A stretch of DNA of 64,000 nt from Lactimicrobium massiliense (lineage in GTDB: Bacteria; Bacillota_I; Bacilli_A; Erysipelotrichales; Erysipelotrichaceae), in NCBI RefSeq assembly GCF_900343155.1, contig NZ_OUNG01000003.1:62001-126000 (forward strand), in the 5' to 3' direction. Below the pieces are notes generated by a model. That model saw only the letters and a program-made list of their open reading frames with translations, was not told the DNA's origin and made no database searches. This document shows, one piece after another, positions 17,355-28,529 of this stretch. Position numbers and translations under genes: made by a program. Numbering within the stretch: the stretch's first letter is position 1; the number at the start of each line of letters is the position of its first letter.

Positions 17355-19166
17355 TCACTTGTTCTGCAGCTGTGCGTAGGTTTCTTCAGCATCATCCAGA
17401 ACTCTTCTGAACTTATCCAGCGCTTTCTGGATCGGTGCTGGCGTTGTCAGATCTACGCCGCCATGACGCAGTTCATCCAGCGGATCAGCACTGCCGCCCA
17501 TGGATAAGAATTCCAGATACTTCTTCACTGCCGGCTCTCCTTCTTTCAGAATGCCTTCCGAAAGAGCCACAGCACTTGTATAGCCTGTTGCATAGACATA
17601 CACATAGAATGGAGAGTAGAAATGAGGGATTCTTGCCCATTCATAGGCAACTTCATCATCCATAACCAGATCTTTGCCAAAGTACTGTGCCACCAGGTTC
17701 TGATACAGATGGTCAAGTGCATCCGCATCCAGGGATTCTCCCCTTTCCTGCATAGCATGTGCTTCCTTTTCAAACTCAGCAAACATCGTCTGGCGGTACA
17801 CCGTACCCTTGAAGCCTTCCAGATACTGGTTCAGCAGAGCAAGTCTTCTGGCTGGCTCATGGCAGTTCTGCAGCAGCTGTTCAATCAGCAGATTTTCATT
17901 CACTGTAGAAGCAACCTCTGCCACAAACAGACTGTAGCCGGAATACTGAGCTGGCTGATGGTGCTGGGTCAGCCATGTATGCTGAGAATGGCCCATCTCA
18001 TGGGCAAGTGTAGAAACGGAATCCAAAGATCCGGTGAAGTTCAGCAGAATGAACGGATTGGAATCATAGGTGCCGGAAGAATAGGCACCGCCGGATTTCC
18101 CAACATTTGGATACACATCAATCCAGCCGTCTTTATACGCTGCCCTGACCCGGTTGACATAGTCTTTGCCAAGAGGTGCCACCGCATCCAGCACCATCTG
18201 CTGTGCCTGCTGATAGGTATAGCTTGCATGATCACCGGCAGACAGCGGTGCATAGACATCATAGTAATGCAGCTCATCCAGGCCGAGAATCTTCTTGCGC
18301 AGTGCGACATAGCGGTACATCGCATCCATGTTGTCATGCACAGTCTGAATCAGATTGTCATAGACAGATACCGGAATGTTATTGGCAGCCATGGATGCCT
18401 GACGGGAACTTTCATAACCGCGCAGCTTTGCCTCGGCAGTGGCAGCTTTTACGCAGCCTGCATAGGTAGAGGCAAATGTATGAATGTGCTGGCGGTAGGA
18501 ATTGTAATAGGACATAAAGCTGTTTTTACGAAGGGTGCGGTCTGTACTCATCTGCAGCGGAATGTATGAGGATCCAGTAACCTCATGCATATTTCCTTCC
18601 GAGTCCGCAGCTGCCTCAAAACGAAGATCCGCATCCTGCAATGTACTGGCAGTTTCTCCAGAAGCACGGAGTGCATCACTCAATGAAGAAAGTACTTTTT
18701 CTTCAGGTGCAGACAGTGTATGCGGCTTTTCACGGATCAGCTTCTGCATCGTATAGGCATAGCCCGCAAGCAGAGGATCCTTTGCCAGAGCATTCAGCTG
18801 GTCTTCAGGCAGGGAAAGGATTTCCGGCTGGATGAAACTGACAGCACCTGCCAGCTGGGCATACTTGCCAAACGCACGTGAATACATGGACTGGGCAGTG
18901 TGGTCACGGGAATCCTCCGAATGACGCAGTGATGCATAGCAGATCACATCATCCAGACGGCGGCTCACCTCTGTTTCCCATGCAAAGCATGCCTTGATAT
19001 GGCTGGCATCCTTCAAAGTACCGGCAAAAGAAGAAGCTTTGGCAATATCATCATCCAATGCCGAAAAAGCCTTCTCCCATGCCGCATCATCCGCAAACAA
19101 TGTTGTCAGATCCCACTCATATCTGGGATCCATGTCTTTTCTTTCTTTCAATACATTCTCACTCAT
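17355..19166 (-). CDS. pepF: Oligoendopeptidase F
   Basis: 603 residues from the ATG at 19166, chosen over a longer frame (to 19235) because AGGAGG sits just upstream and the protein then begins like other PepF proteins. M3B zinc metallopeptidase that cleaves short peptides in the cytoplasm. HEMGH (379-383) carries the two zinc histidines and the catalytic glutamate; the third ligand lies downstream in VAEVASTVNE. The start overlaps the end of the patatin gene by 8 nt. Probably recycles peptides, some perhaps brought in by the oligopeptide transporter at the right end. Confidence 0.95.
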   Translation of the reverse strand: MSENVLKERKDMDPRYEWDLTTLFADDAAWEKAFSALDDDIAKASSFAGTLKDASHIKACFAWETEVSRRLDDVICYASLRHSEDSRDHTAQSMYSRAFGKYAQLAGAVSFIQPEILSLPEDQLNALAKDPLLAGYAYTMQKLIREKPHTLSAPEEKVLSSLSDALRASGETASTLQDADLRFEAAADSEGNMHEVTGSSYIPLQMSTDRTLRKNSFMSYYNSYRQHIHTFASTYAGCVKAATAEAKLRGYESSRQASMAANNIPVSVYDNLIQTVHDNMDAMYRYVALRKKILGLDELHYYDVYAPLSAGDHASYTYQQAQQMVLDAVAPLGKDYVNRVRAAYKDGWIDVYPNVGKSGGAYSSGTYDSNPFILLNFTGSLDSVSTLAHEMGHSQHTWLTQHHQPAQYSGYSLFVAEVASTVNENLLIEQLLQNCHEPARRLALLNQYLEGFKGTVYRQTMFAEFEKEAHAMQERGESLDADALDHLYQNLVAQYFGKDLVMDDEVAYEWARIPHFYSPFYVYVYATGYTSAVALSEGILKEGEPAVKKYLEFLSMGGSADPLDELRHGGVDLTTPAPIQKALDKFRRVLDDAEETYAQLQNK

Positions 19167-20028
19167 CCTGATCCTCCTGCAGAAGTTTATACACTTCTTC
19201 CTTTCTTGTTTCCATATCCTGATAGCCAAGATCATACAGCTTTACACAGTTGTCATGATCGCCCTTCCAGCGTGATACCTTGATATCCACTGAAGGCAGA
19301 ATATTCACGGCATTGCCCTGCGCAATCATATCATCTATGATTTTGCGCTGTTTATAGTAATTTTCCTTGCGCACCTTGTAATCCTTCGCAACCTGCGGGC
19401 ATTCCTTATAGATATGCTTCATCAGCCAGATGACAATTTTGCTGGAATCCGGACGGACATAATCAGCCGGCTTGGTTGTGATCACCAGGCACTTCGTACA
19501 TTCCTTTTCAATGGCACGCTCAATCGGAATCATCTTGGTTATGCCGCCATCGAGCAGCCGGTATCCATGCCAGTCGACAATCTCAGATGCCACCGGCAAA
19601 GAGCAGGCACCGCGGATCACATTCAGCTGATCATCGAGATCTTCCGGCCCGAAGTAAATCGTTTTACCCTGATTCAGGTCATAGGCACCGATTTCCATAT
19701 CTGGCTTTTCTTCACGGATCTTTGCAATGGACATATGTTCCTTTCCCAGAAGATATGTTTCAAAAATCTTGCGGTAATCCACGTAATAACCGCAGTGAAA
19801 CAGTGCATACACGCCAACCAGATGGGGATCTGCTGCATAGATCGTTGCCATGTTCTTCGGCGTATGTTCATCATTGCACAGATAGCAGCAAAGATACGCT
19901 GCCCCTGAAGAAATCCCGACACTGTAATCAAAATGAATCTGATGATCCTGCAGCCAGGCAAGAGCACCTGCTGTATAGGCACCGCGGACACCGCCGCCTT
20001 CCAGAACCAGACCAATACGTTGTTTCAT
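19159..20028 (-). CDS. Patatin-like phospholipase
   Basis: 289 residues. Ser-Asp dyad acyl hydrolase: oxyanion loop LEGGGVRGAY (9-18), nucleophile elbow GISSG with Ser40, and the catalytic aspartate in LDGG (about 157). A basic C-terminal half is typical of the YjjU-like bacterial group. It lies 15 nt after the cardiolipin synthase gene and overlaps pepF by 8 nt. The pairing with cardiolipin synthase suggests membrane phospholipid turnover; this is inference. A second, diverged patatin gene is at 55555-56391. Confidence 0.9.
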   Translation of the reverse strand: MKQRIGLVLEGGGVRGAYTAGALAWLQDHQIHFDYSVGISSGAAYLCCYLCNDEHTPKNMATIYAADPHLVGVYALFHCGYYVDYRKIFETYLLGKEHMSIAKIREEKPDMEIGAYDLNQGKTIYFGPEDLDDQLNVIRGACSLPVASEIVDWHGYRLLDGGITKMIPIERAIEKECTKCLVITTKPADYVRPDSSKIVIWLMKHIYKECPQVAKDYKVRKENYYKQRKIIDDMIAQGNAVNILPSVDIKVSRWKGDHDNCVKLYDLGYQDMETRKEEVYKLLQEDQDE

Positions 20029-20043
20029 CTAATCTTCTCCTTG

Positions 20044-21573
20044 TTATGCCAGCGGCATCAGCATATGCAGAATACCACGGAATATACGGATAAACACATT
20101 CGTATGGGCAAGCACATAAGTGGATGTGATTTCCTGTGACTGGCCAATCGCTTCCATAAAGTCTTTGCGCACATTCCTGACTGCATCTGTATGCCACATC
20201 AGCACGCCATCCTCAAAATGCAGGAAATAACTGCGGAAATCTGTATTTACCGAACCGACAATTGCCATTTCATCATCGGCTACAATCGCCTTGGAATGAT
20301 TGAATCCAGGTGTAAATTCGTAAATCTTCACACCGCTCTGCAATAGTTCCAGATAATTGGAACGGGTTGCCTGGAAGACCAGCCATTTATCCGGCTTATG
20401 AGGCGTCAGGATGCGCACATCCACACCATTTTTCGCCGCTGTCTGCAAAGCTCTTGATATCGCATCATTCAACAGCAGATACGGCGTATTCAGATATACA
20501 TAGCGGCGGGCATGATTGATCAGGTTCAGATGCTCTGTCATGCCCACATCCTCTCCATCCGTCGGCGAGTCTGCATACGGCTGTACAAAGCCAGTCACCT
20601 GGAAATGCGGTGCTTCCAGGTGATAGCTGCTGTAATCCGCATCTTCGCCGCCATGGGACAGATAGTGATACATGCCAAGAAACTGAGAAGTCATGGACCA
20701 TACCGCCGGTCCTTCCACCCGGATGGCGCTGTCGCGCCAGTAGCCAAAGCGCACAATCCGATTGACATATTCATCCGATAGATTGACACCGCCGGTGAAT
20801 GCCACCCGGTTGTCAATGATGGTCAGCTTACGGTGGTCACGGTTGTTCATCTGCACGATCAGTGTCGGCCGCAGGCGGTTGAACGGATATGCCTCAATGC
20901 CATACTTTCCAAGCTTCTTGTACATATTCGGCGGCATGGTGACACAGCCAAAATCATCATAGATCAATTTCACTTTCACACCGGCAGCGGCCTTCTCCTT
21001 CAGGATCGAAAGAATTTCATCCCATACGGATCCCCTGTCAATGATAAACATCTCAATGAAGATAAAATGCTTTGCACTGCGCAGTGCTTCCAGATAATCC
21101 GGGAACCACTCTTCACCAGACTTATAGTACGTTGTCTTTGTACTGTCATAGATAGGAAAGCCGCATGTCTGCCAGCCATAGTGAAACAGGCGGGATACCG
21201 GTGTGTTCTCCATCTGTTTCAATACAGCCGGATCCTGATCTTCCTTCAGGGCAGCCTTGAGCTTTGTGCTGGCATTCAATGTGCCATCATACAATTTGCG
21301 GGACAGCTTCTTATTGCCGCACAGCAGATACATCGGCACGCCGATGACCGGAACTGCCAGCAGCACAACCACCCAGGCAATCTTATACGCCGGATCTGTC
21401 TTGCGGTTAACCTGCCATACCGCCAGCAGCAGACCGATCAGCGTAAACAGCGGCGTCAGATTATTGACATAAGAAAACTGGCAGATATAAGCCAGCAGAA
21501 AGTAAATCTGGGCAATAACCAGGGCAATGACCAGAAATAATCTTGAAGATAGTACCCGTATCAGCTTATGCAT
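20044..21573 (-). CDS. cls: Cardiolipin synthase
   Basis: 509 residues. Membrane enzyme joining two phosphatidylglycerols to cardiolipin and glycerol. Two N-terminal membrane helices (about 10-30 and 37-55) precede two phospholipase-D domains with complete HKD motifs: HRKLTIID in the first and HSKAIVAD in the second. The ATG at 21573 has no ribosome binding site; instead a TGG-TATAAT box ends 6 nt upstream, so the A of ATG is the expected transcription start and the mRNA may be leaderless. Next genes: patatin, then pepF. Confidence 0.95.
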   Translation of the reverse strand: MHKLIRVLSSRLFLVIALVIAQIYFLLAYICQFSYVNNLTPLFTLIGLLLAVWQVNRKTDPAYKIAWVVVLLAVPVIGVPMYLLCGNKKLSRKLYDGTLNASTKLKAALKEDQDPAVLKQMENTPVSRLFHYGWQTCGFPIYDSTKTTYYKSGEEWFPDYLEALRSAKHFIFIEMFIIDRGSVWDEILSILKEKAAAGVKVKLIYDDFGCVTMPPNMYKKLGKYGIEAYPFNRLRPTLIVQMNNRDHRKLTIIDNRVAFTGGVNLSDEYVNRIVRFGYWRDSAIRVEGPAVWSMTSQFLGMYHYLSHGGEDADYSSYHLEAPHFQVTGFVQPYADSPTDGEDVGMTEHLNLINHARRYVYLNTPYLLLNDAISRALQTAAKNGVDVRILTPHKPDKWLVFQATRSNYLELLQSGVKIYEFTPGFNHSKAIVADDEMAIVGSVNTDFRSYFLHFEDGVLMWHTDAVRNVRKDFMEAIGQSQEITSTYVLAHTNVFIRIFRGILHMLMPLA

Positions 21574-21579
21574 GGCTCT

Positions 21580-21585
21580 ATTATA
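21580..21585 (-). promoter_or_regulatory. Extended -10 giving a leaderless cls transcript
   Basis: TATAAT on the minus strand, preceded by TGG, with exactly 6 nt to the cls ATG. A TTGAGC lies 15 bp upstream as a weak -35. It falls in the 18-nt gap between the GNAT stop and cls. Confidence 0.6.
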
Positions 21586-21591
21586 CCATTC

Positions 21592-23594
<2,003 letters not shown>

Positions 23595-23597
23595 CAT

Positions 23598-23630
23598 AAA
23601 AAGCTGGAAATGCAACTCCAGCTTCTTTTC
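23598..23630 (+). terminator. Terminator after the GH1 gene
   Basis: AAGCTGGA / TCCAGCTT hairpin with an 8-nt loop and a TTCTTTTC tail; 4 nt after the stop. It also lies just beyond the end of the converging gene at 23638. Confidence 0.82.
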
Positions 23631-23637
23631 ATGTTGA

Positions 23638-24261
23638 TTATTGGGCTGCGGAACTCGGCACTGCATTGTCGGCAGCGGACTGAATGACACTGACATAATC
23701 GTTATACAGCTCATTCTTCTGATCACTGCTCAGCTGCACACTGCCGGCGGCGGCACTGATGCCATCAAGCAGGGAAACATGATAGCCGCTGAGAGCACCA
23801 TCTTTCACTGCCACAACATCCGGTACAAAGAACGACTTGCTGCCGGAATCATCTGTGACAAAGGTTTCTGAGATCAGGGATGTCAGGGCATTGTAATCAT
23901 CCTGCGTGTAGTCCGAATTGGTATCTACATAATAGACTGTCACAGAAAGGTTCATTGCGGCTTCATTAAGAACCGGTGCCGCGGTGACGCATTCTGTGCC
24001 GTCCGGCTTGGCAAAAAACAGAATGGCAGAACCGCCCTGCTGGAAAATCTGCAGGGCCTGCGACATGGAAATTTCCCGGAAGGCATGGGCAGATGGATCA
24101 CTCAGGCCATACGCTGTCATATCTGCTGCACTGCTGTCAATTGATACATTCTCGGTAATGGTAATAGGATTGGTTGATACAGTAGTGACGGCATCGGGAT
24201 CCGTGTTGACAAACATGAACGCATAAACAAGCAGCGCTCCCGCTATCAGCATTTTCTTCAT
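23638..24261 (-). CDS. Exported thioredoxin-like protein
   Basis: 207 residues with a short N-terminal hydrophobic segment (about 4-19) acting as signal peptide or anchor. The middle (ILFFAKPDGTECVTAAPVLNEAA, then VYYVDTNSD) has the strand-helix pattern of a thioredoxin fold, but only one cysteine occurs in the active-site region and it is not in a CxxC pair. It is therefore not a standard disulfide oxidoreductase. Last gene of the run that includes peptidase T and the PfkB kinase, 19 nt after the latter. Family assignment is tentative. Confidence 0.6.
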   Translation of the reverse strand: MKKMLIAGALLVYAFMFVNTDPDAVTTVSTNPITITENVSIDSSAADMTAYGLSDPSAHAFREISMSQALQIFQQGGSAILFFAKPDGTECVTAAPVLNEAAMNLSVTVYYVDTNSDYTQDDYNALTSLISETFVTDDSGSKSFFVPDVVAVKDGALSGYHVSLLDGISAAAGSVQLSSDQKNELYNDYVSVIQSAADNAVPSSAAQ

Positions 24262-24280
24262 TTATCACATCTCCAGAAAT

Positions 24281-25207
24281 TCAGTCAGAAATCTTTCTGA
24301 CTTTGGTTGTCTCATAGAAACTGTCAATCTTCTCACGGGTAGCCAGGCCGCGTGAATAGACATTCGCACTGCCGCAGGATGCGCCAAACCGGAAAGAATC
24401 CACCGGTTCCCTAGAGCGCAGATAGTCCATCAGGAAGCCAGCCACCAGGGCATCACCTGTGCCCACTGTATTGACTGCTTTGCTTTCTCTCTGCAGGGCT
24501 GCTCCATAGACGCCTTTATCACAGACAAGCAGGGCATCTCTGTTTTCAGAAAGAATCAGCACATTCTGCACACCATCGTCATGGAGCTGACGGCCTGCTT
24601 TGATTAATGCCGCTTCATCATCCAAAGGAAAATCCACCATGCTGGAAAGCTCCGCCGGGGTTGTCTTGATCATAAACAGGCCAGCGCCGAGCATATCCTT
24701 CATCAGGCGCGGATCCGTATCCATGCATACTCTGACCTTCTCCCTGACGGCATCCTGCAGCATTTTCTTGACATCTTCCACAAGATAATCCTGCGTATTG
24801 CCAGCCAGAACAAGATAATCTCCCTCACTCAGGCGGGATACCTTCCCCATCAGATTCTGCATGTCCACATCCGTGATGTAAGGACCCGTCGCATTGATAT
24901 CCGTGCTTTCATCCTGATTGCGCAGCTTGACGTTGATGCGTGTATGACCTTCCGTATAGGTGAAATTCGGACGGATGAATTCATACTTGGCAAGCAGATC
25001 GATGTAGAAGTCCTTGGTGAAACCGCCGATGAAACCAAAGGCACGGGTTGGAATGCCAAGGTTATTGAGGACAATGGACACATTGATGCCCTTGCCGCCG
25101 GCTTCATAATATTCCAGCTGCGAACGGTTGAGCTTTCCTGGCTGCAGCTGACGGTCACCTTCCATGAAATAATCCAAAGATGGATTCAGTGTACATGTAC
25201 AGATCAT
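24281..25207 (-). CDS. PfkB-family sugar kinase (1-phosphofructokinase/tagatose-6-phosphate kinase type)
   Basis: 308 residues. N-terminal CTLNPSLDYFME and the EAGGKGINVSIVL sugar-binding motif match the 1-phosphofructokinase branch of the ribokinase superfamily; GTGDALVAGF carries the catalytic aspartate and anion hole. It phosphorylates a sugar phosphate with ATP. No fructose PTS or DeoR regulator is adjacent, so fructose 1-phosphate cannot be told from tagatose 6-phosphate. The start overlaps the end of pepT by 4 nt. Confidence 0.88.
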   Translation of the reverse strand: MICTCTLNPSLDYFMEGDRQLQPGKLNRSQLEYYEAGGKGINVSIVLNNLGIPTRAFGFIGGFTKDFYIDLLAKYEFIRPNFTYTEGHTRINVKLRNQDESTDINATGPYITDVDMQNLMGKVSRLSEGDYLVLAGNTQDYLVEDVKKMLQDAVREKVRVCMDTDPRLMKDMLGAGLFMIKTTPAELSSMVDFPLDDEAALIKAGRQLHDDGVQNVLILSENRDALLVCDKGVYGAALQRESKAVNTVGTGDALVAGFLMDYLRSREPVDSFRFGASCGSANVYSRGLATREKIDSFYETTKVRKISD

Positions 25208-26427
25208 TTTCTCATCTCCCCAGTCCGCCTGACAATCTGTTCAATCAGCTGGCTGGACTGTTCCAACTGCTCCACAACACAGTATTCATAACGGCCATGG
25301 CAGTTGCCGCCGCCATTGCCAAGATTCGGACACGGCACACCCATGAAGGTCAGATTGGAACCATCTGTGCCGCCGCGGATACTCTCATTGACCGGTGTCA
25401 GGCCAAGATCTTTCAATGAAGCAACAGCAATTTCTGAAACCTCAGGATGCTTGACAAGCACTTCCTTCATATTGTGATAGGTATCGCTGATCTCCACTGT
25501 AATCACCTGCCGCTTATATGCATCATTGATATAGTCAGCTGCCTGCTGCATCAGCTTCTTCATCTGCTCAAAATCACTTGTTTCATGAGCACGGATCAGA
25601 TATTCTGCCTCAGCAGAATCCACGTCACCATGCATTCTGTGCAGATGGAAGAACGGTTCGCGTCCTTCCGTGTGCTCTGGTCTTTCATATGCCGGCAGAA
25701 GATTGTGATAATCAACGCACACATTCAGGGCATTCACCATCTTGTTTTTGGCAGAACCCGGATGAATGGAAACGCCTGTGCATTTGACAACAGCAGATGC
25801 TGCATTGAAGGTCTCATCCGAATAGACGCTGATATCGCCGCCATCCATGGTGTAGGCAAAATCAGCACCGAATTTCTTCACATCAAAATGCTCCGTGCCC
25901 CTGCCCACTTCTTCATCCGGTGTAAAGGCAACAGCAATGCGGCCATGCTTTACTTCAGGATGAGAAACAAGATACTGCAGTGCTTCCATAATAGAGACAA
26001 TGCCTGCTTTGTCATCTGCGCCAAGCAGGGTCGTGCCATCTGTCACCACCAGTGTCTTTCCCTTCAGTGATGCCATCTCCGGGAAGTCAGCAATGTGTGT
26101 GATGACGCCATTGCCAAGATCAATATCATTTCCATCATAGTTTTCAATCACATGCGGATTGACGCCAGTGCCGCTGTAATCCGGTGCTGTATCCATATGG
26201 GCAATGAAGCCGACACATGGACTTTCATGGTCCAGATTGCTTTCCAGATGTGCATAGATATAGCACGCATCATCCAGACTGGCATCCTGAATCCCCATGT
26301 CCTGCAATTCTTTCAGCAATACCTTTGCCAGATCAAACTGCTTCTTTGTGGAAGGAGATGTCTGACTGTCTGGATCAGACTGTGTATCAATTCTGCAATA
26401 GCGGATCAATCTTTCTAGTGCGCTCAT
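25204..26427 (-). CDS. pepT: Peptidase T (tripeptide aminopeptidase)
   Basis: 407 residues, standard length. M20B di-zinc aminopeptidase removing the N-terminal residue of tripeptides in the cytoplasm. Metal ligands and catalytic residues are seen in IAHMDTAPD, LLGADDKAG and TPDEEVGRG, with the late NGGGNCHGRYEY segment. It starts 4 nt after the DUF1349-like gene and overlaps the PfkB gene by 4 nt. Fits the peptide-fermenting picture given by pepF and the oligopeptide transporter. Confidence 0.95.
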   Translation of the reverse strand: MSALERLIRYCRIDTQSDPDSQTSPSTKKQFDLAKVLLKELQDMGIQDASLDDACYIYAHLESNLDHESPCVGFIAHMDTAPDYSGTGVNPHVIENYDGNDIDLGNGVITHIADFPEMASLKGKTLVVTDGTTLLGADDKAGIVSIMEALQYLVSHPEVKHGRIAVAFTPDEEVGRGTEHFDVKKFGADFAYTMDGGDISVYSDETFNAASAVVKCTGVSIHPGSAKNKMVNALNVCVDYHNLLPAYERPEHTEGREPFFHLHRMHGDVDSAEAEYLIRAHETSDFEQMKKLMQQAADYINDAYKRQVITVEISDTYHNMKEVLVKHPEVSEIAVASLKDLGLTPVNESIRGGTDGSNLTFMGVPCPNLGNGGGNCHGRYEYCVVEQLEQSSQLIEQIVRRTGEMRK

Positions 26428-26431
26428 CTGT

Positions 26432-26992
26432 TTACCTCTTTTCTTTCAGTTCCATTTGTGAAAATGTACAGTCGAAATGGGAATCCTGCGGGCTGCAGGC
26501 ATAGATGCCAATGCGGATCGGACCATTGCGTTCTTCCATTCTGAACTGTCTGACATCCGAATATACCCTGCCATTGAAGCTGTACTGAATCCGTACCGCC
26601 CCGGCCCTGTACCATACACGATAATACATCCAGCGGATCGCTGTGCCAATCTCACGGCAGGAACGGTCGCCATATTTGCCATGAAATACGATCACATCCA
26701 GCTCATCGAGCTCTTCATTGCGCCGCTTCGTGCAGCAGACCGCTTTCCGTCTGGAACCGTTGTACAGCAGAATGCCGCACTGGTCAAACTTGCCCTGATA
26801 CGAAAAATCGACGCGGACAGTAAACATGAAATAGCCATCCGGTTTCAAAGACAGCTCTACTGCCTCTGCCCCGTGCCGGTGCCCCCGCAGGTCTGTATAC
26901 GGTTCTGTTTCCAGAATCACACAGTCCCTTCTGACAATATAGCGTTCCGGCTTCCGGATCCATTTCAACTGATTCGCGTCAATTTTCGTCAT
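26432..26992 (-). CDS. DUF1349-like beta-sandwich protein
   Basis: 186 residues, no signal peptide. The order of motifs (KPDGYFMFTVRVDFSYQGKFDQCGILLY, then WYRAGAVRIQYSFNG, and IRIGIYACSP near the end) follows DUF1349/YesU-like proteins, a concanavalin-like fold that may bind sugars. A basic patch RRKAVCCTKRRNE is present. Function unknown. It lies 13 nt after the hydrogenase gene and 4 nt before pepT. Confidence 0.7.
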   Translation of the reverse strand: MTKIDANQLKWIRKPERYIVRRDCVILETEPYTDLRGHRHGAEAVELSLKPDGYFMFTVRVDFSYQGKFDQCGILLYNGSRRKAVCCTKRRNEELDELDVIVFHGKYGDRSCREIGTAIRWMYYRVWYRAGAVRIQYSFNGRVYSDVRQFRMEERNGPIRIGIYACSPQDSHFDCTFSQMELKEKR

Positions 26993-27005
26993 GTATCTAT
27001 TCTAC

Positions 27006-28478
27006 TCAGATTTTGTGTCTGACATCCATATCAACATTCTCATAACTTGTTGCAGTCAGAGAATCATGGATCGTTGTTGCTTTGTTAGCCATGTTCTCAC
27101 GCAGCATTCTGCCCTTGACCTGAGCAGGCTGAGAAATGACGGCCGGGCCGGCAATACAGCCGCCCACACATGCCATGCCTTCCAGAATATCTGCCTTGAA
27201 GCGCTTGAACTTGATCAGGTTCAGCTGCTGTTTGCACTCCATGCCGCCATTAGCCAGCACGGAAGTAACAGGCTTATCATACCCCATTTCCTTCAAAGCT
27301 TCTACAACCGCAGCCGCAACGCCGCCGCTGGCAGCGAAGTTTCTGCCATAGTTGGATGCTGTCAGCTTCTCATCACCCTGAATCTCATCCAGGTCTACAC
27401 CCTTGGCCGCAAACATTGCCATCAGCTCTTCAAAGGTCAATACATAGTCAACTGCACTGACTTCCTGCATTGCTTCCTGCTTCTTGGCAACACACGGACC
27501 GATAAAGACGACCTGACAGCCAGGATGATCCTTCTTCAGTTTACGTGCCGTAGCCATCATCGGTGTAACTGTCGTACTCTTGTTTTCCTTGTACTGCTCC
27601 GGGAAGTGAATCATCAACATATTGACAAAGCCAGGGCAGCAGGATGTTGTCAGAGGAAGACCGGCTTCCTTGTGCTTGATCAGCTCCTCAGCTTCATTAT
27701 GTGCAACCGCATCAGCACCACTCGCAACTTCCACGCACTTGGTAAAGCCAAGCATCTCAATACCCTTGAAGATCACTGGCAGGCTGGCTGCTTCAAACTG
27801 ACCCTGGATGGAAGGTGCCACAATCGCATACGTCTCTACTTTCTCATTCAGCAGATGAATGACCTGTGATACCCAGCTCATATCCGAGATCGCACCAAAC
27901 GGGCATGCCTTCAGGCAGGCACCACAGTTGATGCAGCGGTCCTCGTCAATCTGACAGATCTTGGCATCATTCCAGGAAATTGCCTGTACCGGGCAGTGCG
28001 CATAGCATGGACGTTCCGTAACAACAATCGCATTGTACGGGCAGGCACGTGCACAGGCACCGCACTCCTTGCACTTGGCATGGTCAATCACCGAGCGGTG
28101 GGCACCCATGGAAATGGCACCGAAGTTGCAGGCAGCCAGGCATGCCTTCTTCATACATTTACGGCAGTTATCTGTTACCTGAATCTTCTGAATGGTGCAG
28201 CCGTCACATGCCGCATCAATGACCTGCACGATCTGTTTCGGCTTGTAGATTTCAGAATCATTTGCCATCTTGCCAAGGGCCAGACGCACTCTCTGCCGCA
28301 GAACTTCTCTTTCCTTATACACACAGCAGCGGAACCGCTCTCCCCCAAGCGAGACAAGCTGACGTGCAAAGGCATTCACCTTTTCCTCTGCCAGTTCTCC
28401 CTCAAAAGATTCTCTTGCCACCTCTGTCAAGACATCAAACTTGAACAGATTGGCATCACTTGTCAGCATACTGAACAT
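27006..28478 (-). CDS. Monomeric [FeFe]-hydrogenase with ferredoxin-type clusters
   Basis: 490 residues. Couples ferredoxin oxidation to H2, or senses H2. Residues 90-195 hold at least three cysteine clusters: Cys105/108/113/117, Cys136/139/142/146 and Cys182/185/188/192, plus CDGC (91-94) and CYAHC (158-162). The H-cluster domain follows with TSCCPGF (278-284), IGPCVAKK (326-333) and EGMACVGGCIAGP (433-445). These differ from the group A motifs (TSCCPxW, MPCxxK, CxxGCxxGGG) and match what I know of group B enzymes. No HydE, HydF or HydG maturation gene is in the window. DJ-1 lies 51 nt upstream. Confidence 0.9.
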   Translation of the reverse strand: MFSMLTSDANLFKFDVLTEVARESFEGELAEEKVNAFARQLVSLGGERFRCCVYKEREVLRQRVRLALGKMANDSEIYKPKQIVQVIDAACDGCTIQKIQVTDNCRKCMKKACLAACNFGAISMGAHRSVIDHAKCKECGACARACPYNAIVVTERPCYAHCPVQAISWNDAKICQIDEDRCINCGACLKACPFGAISDMSWVSQVIHLLNEKVETYAIVAPSIQGQFEAASLPVIFKGIEMLGFTKCVEVASGADAVAHNEAEELIKHKEAGLPLTTSCCPGFVNMLMIHFPEQYKENKSTTVTPMMATARKLKKDHPGCQVVFIGPCVAKKQEAMQEVSAVDYVLTFEELMAMFAAKGVDLDEIQGDEKLTASNYGRNFAASGGVAAAVVEALKEMGYDKPVTSVLANGGMECKQQLNLIKFKRFKADILEGMACVGGCIAGPAVISQPAQVKGRMLRENMANKATTIHDSLTATSYENVDMDVRHKI

Positions 28479-28529
28479 AATCCGTTGTTCTCCTTTTTCT
28501 CAATCCCTTAAATATAACAATATGATATC

